A stretch of 64,000 bases of DNA, taken from the NCBI GenBank assembly GCA_019096065.1, contig JAGUCH010000005.1, positions 6,944,001-7,008,000 on the forward strand, read 5' to 3'. The first letter of the stretch is position 1. Every line of letters begins with the position of its first letter. The notes under the pieces are model-generated. The model did no database searches and was not told the DNA's origin. It saw only the letters and a program-made list of their open reading frames with translations. Shown one piece after another: positions 59,575 through 64,000 of this stretch. This DNA is from Paracyclopina nana (lineage: Eukaryota; Arthropoda; Copepoda; Cyclopoida; Cyclopettidae). The translations under genes and the position numbers were made by a program.

Positions 59575-61998
59575 ATGAACAAATGCGAAGTTTGTGGGCA
59601 AAAGTTCAAGCTTGGCATAGCTTTGAAAAAGCACCGTGAAGCCAAGCATGAGCTTGCCAAAAGTACGCAAAAATTGAAACCTTTTCGGTGTGACATTTGT
59701 GAGAAAGCATTCAGCCATAAATCAAATCTTATGACGCATATCAAAACAGTGCATGAGGAACTGAAGCCATTTACCTGTGACATTTGTGACAAAAAGTTTG
59801 CTCTTAAAGGAAACCTTCAATCTCACCACAAAACTGTGCATGAAGGTGTTAAGAGTTTTTCCAGTGATATTTGTGACAAAAAGTTTGCACTAAAAGGACA
59901 CCTTCAATCTCACCACAAAACTGTGCATGAAGGTGTTAAGAGTTTTTCCAGTGATATTTGTGACAAAAAGTTTGCACTAAAAGGACACCTTCAATCTCAC
60001 CACAAAACTGTGCATGAAGGTGTTAAGAATTTTTCCTGTGACATTTGTGAGAAAAAGTTTACACAAAAGGCAACCCTTCAATCTCACCTCAAAACTGTGC
60101 ATGAAGATGAAGGCAACAATCCTTTTGCCTGTGACATTTGTGATAGGAAATGCTATTCTAAGAGAGATCTTCAAATTCATGTCAATGTTGTGCATAAAAA
60201 ATTGAGGCCCTTCAAGTGTGACATTTGCTACAAAGAATTTGGTGTGAAGGGCAACCTTAGGACTCACATCAAAATGGTGCATCAAGGTTTGAGGCCTTTT
60301 TCCTGTCACATATGTGACAAGAAATATTCAAGTGAACGATTTCTCAAGACTCACATTAGCTTTGTGCATGAAAAGCTGAGGCCCTTCAAGTGTGACATTT
60401 GTGACAAACAGTTTGGACGAAAGATGAGCCTTTCAAGCCATATCAAACAAGTCCATGAAGGTGTTAAGAATTTTTCCTGTGACATTTGTGACAAAAAGTT
60501 TGCTCATAAAGGAAACCTTCAGCGTCACCACAAAACTGTGCATGAAGGTGTAAATAATTTTTCCTGTGACATTTGCGAGAAAGAGTTTGCTCAAAAAGGA
60601 AACCTTCAACGTCACCTCAAAATTGTGCATGAAGGTGTGAAGAATTTTCCCTGTGACATTTGTGGGAAAAAATTTACGCTTAAGGGGAACCTTCATTCTC
60701 ACCACAAAACTGTGCATGAAGGTGTTAGGACTTTTTCATGTGACATTTGTGAGAAAAAGTTTGCACATAAAGCGAGTTTGCAAGCTCACCAAAAAACTGT
60801 GCATGAAGGTGTTAAGAATTTTTCCTGTGACATTTGTGGCAAAATGTTTGCTCATAAAGGAAACCTTCAATCTCACCACAAAACTGTGCATGAAGGTGTT
60901 AAGAGTTTTTCCAGTGATATTTGTGACAAAATTTTTTCTCAAAAAGGAAACCTTCAATCTCACCACAAAACTGTGCATGAAGATGAAGGCAACAATCCTT
61001 TTGCCTGTGACATTTGTGACAGGAAATGCTATTCTAAGAGAGATCTTCAAATTCATGTCAATGTTGTGCATAAAAAATTGAGGCCCTTCAAGTGTGACAT
61101 TTGCTACAAAGAATTTGGTGTGAAGGGCAACCTTAGGACTCACATCAAAATAGTGCATCAAGGTTTGAGGCCTTTTTCCTGTCACATATGTGACAAGAAA
61201 TATTCAAGTGAACGATTTCTCAAGACTCACATTAGCTTTGTGCATGAAAAGCTGAGGCCCTTCAAGTGTGACATTTGTGACAAACAGTTTGGACGAAAGA
61301 TGAGCCTTTCAAGCCATATCAAACAAGTCCATGAAGGTGTTAAGAATTTTTCCTGTGACATTTGTGACAAAAAGTTTGCTCATAAAGGAAACCTTCAGCA
61401 TCACCACAAAACTGTGCATGAAGGTGTAAATAATTTTTCCTGTGACATTTGCGAGAAAGAGTTTGCTCAAAAAGGAAACCTTCAACGTCACCTCAAAATT
61501 GTGCATGAAGGTGTGAAGAATTTTCCCTGTGACATTTGTGGGAAAAAATTTACGCTTAAGGGGAACCTTCATTCTCACCACAAAACTGTGCATGAAGGTG
61601 TTAGGACTTTTTCATGTGACATTTGTGAGAAAAAGTTTGCACATAAAGCGAGTTTGCAAGCTCACCAAAAAACTGTGCATGTAGGTGTTAAGAATTTTTC
61701 CTGTGACATTTGTGGCAAAATGTTTGCTCATAAAGGAAACCTTCAATCTCACCACATAAATGTGCATGAAGGTGTAAAGAATTTTCCCTGTGACATTTGT
61801 GACAAAAAGTTTGCTCATAAAGGAAACCTTCAACGTCACCTCAAAAATGTTCATGAAGGTGTAAAGAATTTTCCCTGTGACATTTGTGGGAAAAAATTTA
61901 CGCTTAAAGAGAACCTTCATTCTCACATCAATATTGTGCATAAAGGATATCACAAGCCATATTTTAGAGAGGAAATGCAGTACAAAGCAAAATCTTGA
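59575..61998 (+). CDS. C2H2 zinc-finger protein, 27 fingers
   Basis: 807 residues in one uninterrupted frame. It starts MNKCEVCGQKFKLGIALKKH (finger 1), then 26 further fingers, mostly CX2CX12HX4H with HEGVKNF-type linkers. Fingers 4, 5 and 16 read SSDIC, having lost the first zinc-binding Cys. Codons about 178-470 are repeated almost exactly after an 876-bp period (60105 and 60981), with a few base differences, so the array recently grew by tandem duplication; 876 is a multiple of 3. Probably a nuclear DNA-binding protein. No other domain (KRAB, BTB, ZAD) is present. The start is the only ATG before finger 1 and matches the paralogues. Confidence 0.88.
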   Translation: MNKCEVCGQKFKLGIALKKHREAKHELAKSTQKLKPFRCDICEKAFSHKSNLMTHIKTVHEELKPFTCDICDKKFALKGNLQSHHKTVHEGVKSFSSDICDKKFALKGHLQSHHKTVHEGVKSFSSDICDKKFALKGHLQSHHKTVHEGVKNFSCDICEKKFTQKATLQSHLKTVHEDEGNNPFACDICDRKCYSKRDLQIHVNVVHKKLRPFKCDICYKEFGVKGNLRTHIKMVHQGLRPFSCHICDKKYSSERFLKTHISFVHEKLRPFKCDICDKQFGRKMSLSSHIKQVHEGVKNFSCDICDKKFAHKGNLQRHHKTVHEGVNNFSCDICEKEFAQKGNLQRHLKIVHEGVKNFPCDICGKKFTLKGNLHSHHKTVHEGVRTFSCDICEKKFAHKASLQAHQKTVHEGVKNFSCDICGKMFAHKGNLQSHHKTVHEGVKSFSSDICDKIFSQKGNLQSHHKTVHEDEGNNPFACDICDRKCYSKRDLQIHVNVVHKKLRPFKCDICYKEFGVKGNLRTHIKIVHQGLRPFSCHICDKKYSSERFLKTHISFVHEKLRPFKCDICDKQFGRKMSLSSHIKQVHEGVKNFSCDICDKKFAHKGNLQHHHKTVHEGVNNFSCDICEKEFAQKGNLQRHLKIVHEGVKNFPCDICGKKFTLKGNLHSHHKTVHEGVRTFSCDICEKKFAHKASLQAHQKTVHVGVKNFSCDICGKMFAHKGNLQSHHINVHEGVKNFPCDICDKKFAHKGNLQRHLKNVHEGVKNFPCDICGKKFTLKENLHSHINIVHKGYHKPYFREEMQYKAKS

Positions 61999-62460
61999 AA
62001 TTCATGTTGATGCTGTGCATTAAAAGCTGGGACCCTTCAAGTGCGACATTTGTGACCAGCAATTTGGCGAAATGGGTACCCTTAGGACACACATCAAAAT
62101 GGTGCATTAGAAACTCAAGCCTTTTGCCTGTGACATGTGTGACAGGATATGCATTTCTAAGAGAGATCTTCATGGTCACTACAAAACTGTGCATGACGGC
62201 CTCAATCCGTTTGCCTGTGACATTTGTGACAAGAACTTTGCACGAAAATGGAATCTTGAATCTCATCACAAAACTGTGCATGAAGGTGTCAAGCCTTTTG
62301 CTTGAGACATGTGTGACAGGAAATGCATTTCTAAGAGAGATCTTCAAAATCACCACAAAACTGTGCATTAATTAAAGCCTCAAGTCTCTTTGCCTGTGAC
62401 ATTTGTGACACAAATGCGATTCTAAGAGAGATCCTCAAATATCATTTTGTGACATTTTCG
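61999..62460 (+). pseudogene. decayed zinc fingers 3' of the 27-finger gene
   Basis: Finger pieces continue in sense (FKCDICDQQFGEMGTLRTH-like, FACDICDKNFARKWNLESH-like) but contain TAA, TAG and TGA in frame (62020, 62108, 62303 regions). The array was longer before a stop arose. Confidence 0.8.
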
Positions 62461-62957
62461 ATCCAAGCAATGTTACCCCGAACAACCACATAATGTATGG
62501 CTAAAATTATTAAACATTTGTATGAAATACACTTGAAAAATTTGGAATCACTTTTTTAAATGACCACGTGACATCTATTGCAGGCCCTTATTATTTAATC
62601 AATTGTTATCAAAAGCCCACGCCATCTAGCGCCTTGATTTGACATAAAAGCAAATTAAATTTTAAGGGAAAAAATTTTGGACTTTTTGTCCAGCAAATCA
62701 CCTTTGTTTATTGAGGGCAATTTTCTTGAGACAAAAGCCATAAAAGTGAGCTATTCAATATTGCTTTCAGCATACTATAGTTCTCAGCTAAAGGCAAGCT
62801 CACGTTGCTTAATGAGCGCGCGCGATTTGTTTACATTTCGCAAAGTGTCGCACGCGCGCGCGCCAAGCTGATTACTCATTTTTCTGTTGCAAGTCTCAAC
62901 TTGAAATCAGTTGAGCGTCGCAGCTGAGAAGCAAACATACATGAAAAAAGAAAGTAG
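62461..62957. other. intergenic and probable promoter/5' UTR of the next zinc-finger gene
   Basis: 62815-62865 is rich in CGCGCG runs on both sides of TTTGTTTACATTTCGCAAAG, followed by AAGCTGATTAC, recalling the other family promoters but without an exact GCGGAAAAT. No coding region seen. Confidence 0.45.
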
Positions 62958-63012
62958 GTAAAAATACTATACTTCAAGTGTAACATTCATTTATTTATTT
63001 TTTATATTTCAG
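62958..63012 (+). other. probable 5' UTR intron, 55 bp
   Basis: TAG|GTAAAAATAC ... TTTTTTATATTTCAG| is a plausible small GT-AG intron with an AT-rich body just before the coding start at 63057. No cDNA evidence is available. Confidence 0.5.
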
Positions 63013-63056
63013 TTGGCTCTTGGAAGTAGTTTAAGTCCGGATTCAACTGAGCAAAA

Positions 63057-64000
63057 ATGAATTCATGCGAAATTTGCAGCAAAAACTTTGAGTGTAGTGA
63101 TGCTCTAAAAAAGCACCAAGAAACTGAGCATGAAAAGAGTAAGAAAACGACCATGACATTTGTTTGCAACATTTGCGACAAACGGTTCAACAGTTCAGAA
63201 AGACTTTCAAGTCACGTCACTTTTGTCCATGAGGGACTCAAACCGTTTGCCTGTGACATTTGTGAGGCAAAATACGCCAACAAGGCAAGTTTGGCCAGAC
63301 ATCAGGACTCGAAGCATGAAGAACTGAAGCCATTCCAGTGTGACACTTGTGACAAAAAGTTTAGCGAAGAAGGCAATCTCACAAGGCATATTGAAGCCGT
63401 TCATCAAGGACTGAAGCATTGTCAGCTTTGCGATGAAAAATTCGAGTCAGCATCTGAGCTGAAGACTCATGTTGACTCAGCTCATGAAAAAATCAAATCT
63501 TTTGAGTGTGACGTTTGTGCCAAAAAGTTCACGTCAAAAAGCCTTCTCACGCAACATGTCAAATTGGTGCACAAGGGACACAAACCTTTGACTTGTGACA
63601 TTTGCGGCCTGAAATGTGTGAACAAAACCAACCTTCGAAAACATGTTGATGGGGTGCACAATCTGATGAAACCTCACAAATGTGACATTTGTGACAAGCA
63701 ATTCAGTCAGTCGAGCAACCTTTCGATGCACATCAAATTGGTGCATTTAGGAATCAAAGAATTCACTTGTGACATCTGTGACATGAAATTTGGAGCTTCA
63801 ACACATCTAAAGAATCACATGGATTCAGTGCATCGAAATATCAAACCTTTTGAGTGTGACATTTGTGATGTAAAATGTGCAAACAAAACAGATTTGAAGA
63901 AGCACATTGATTCAGTGCATGAAAAATTGAGGCCTTTCCAATGCAAATTGTGTGATAAGCAATTCAGCAATAATCGAGATGTGACAAGGCATACTCAAGC
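63057..64000 (+). CDS. C2H2 zinc-finger protein, 5' part (runs off window)
   Basis: Open from ATG 63057 to the window end, 314 codons. It begins [20 protein letters not shown], the family leader in diverged form, then ten more fingers (the eleventh cut by the edge). Fingers 1 and 3 end in EH and KH (HQETEH, HQDSKH), and finger 5 has a short CX2C lead (HCQLCDEKF). It is more diverged than the other genes, with no internal near-identical repeats, so it is probably an older member under constraint. Confidence 0.87.
   Translation, partial: MNSCEICSKNFECSDALKKHQETEHEKSKKTTMTFVCNICDKRFNSSERLSSHVTFVHEGLKPFACDICEAKYANKASLARHQDSKHEELKPFQCDTCDKKFSEEGNLTRHIEAVHQGLKHCQLCDEKFESASELKTHVDSAHEKIKSFECDVCAKKFTSKSLLTQHVKLVHKGHKPLTCDICGLKCVNKTNLRKHVDGVHNLMKPHKCDICDKQFSQSSNLSMHIKLVHLGIKEFTCDICDMKFGASTHLKNHMDSVHRNIKPFECDICDVKCANKTDLKKHIDSVHEKLRPFQCKLCDKQFSNNRDVTRHTQ

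Noticed and set aside
59977..62368. Opposite-strand frames over the zinc-finger arrays (also 26527-27159 plus strand)
   Set aside because: They are shadows of the CDICDKKF-type fingers on the other strand; their repeated VTNVTGK-like text follows the finger period.

Overview
The window is animal nuclear DNA, AT-rich and packed with repeats. Intron-split genes, GT-AG splice sites, C2H2 zinc-finger arrays with HX4H spacing, a thioester-protein-like immune gene, a Gypsy-type retroelement with an env region and many MITEs point to an invertebrate, most likely an arthropod. The species cannot be told from the sequence. All exon joins and family names below come from reading translations and splice motifs by eye; nothing was searched. 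Layout: 1-2034 holds minus-strand tRNA-derived SINE copies that end in a GC-rich hairpin. 2039-12203 is a complete 10.2-kb LTR retrotransposon on the minus strand: 199-bp LTRs identical by eye, a 4-bp GTAG target duplication, gag, pol reached by a -1 frameshift at a G GGA AAC heptamer, and an env region whose frame is broken twice. 12204-14960 holds only degenerate repeats. 15150-22186 is a C2H2 zinc-finger gene cut inside one finger by a 5,753-bp fold-back DNA transposon (16200-21952). That element has about 270-bp terminal inverted repeats, sits exactly between AAA and TTT with no target duplication, and carries arrays of a 313-bp satellite in opposite orientation in its two arms. This matches the insertion style described for Spy transposons. 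57037 down to 22511 (minus strand) is one large gene that I reconstruct as 26 coding exons, about 1,570 codons: a secreted alpha-2-macroglobulin/thioester-containing protein (TEP). It has a signal peptide, macroglobulin (MG) domains, an inserted farnesoic-acid-O-methyltransferase-like (FAMeT) domain, a thioester domain whose GCGEQ motif is lost, and a receptor-binding-like domain. Its introns are filled with different minisatellites and several MITEs. Intron 21 holds a nested same-strand cluster of zinc-finger genes and pseudogenes (26400-31142), a retroelement primer-binding-site relic and a palindromic MITE. 57400-58740 is a higher-order minisatellite. 59575-61998 is a 27-finger zinc-finger gene with an 876-bp internal tandem duplication, followed by decayed fingers. 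A further zinc-finger gene starts at 63057 and runs off the window. How it fits together: a lineage-specific zinc-finger family is expanding by tandem and segmental duplication around and inside an immune-type gene, among active transposons. The zinc-finger genes share a start exon (MNKCEVCGQ or similar) and a short upstream motif, GCGGAAAAT, next to CG-rich sequence. Whether these fingers act on the transposons is speculation.
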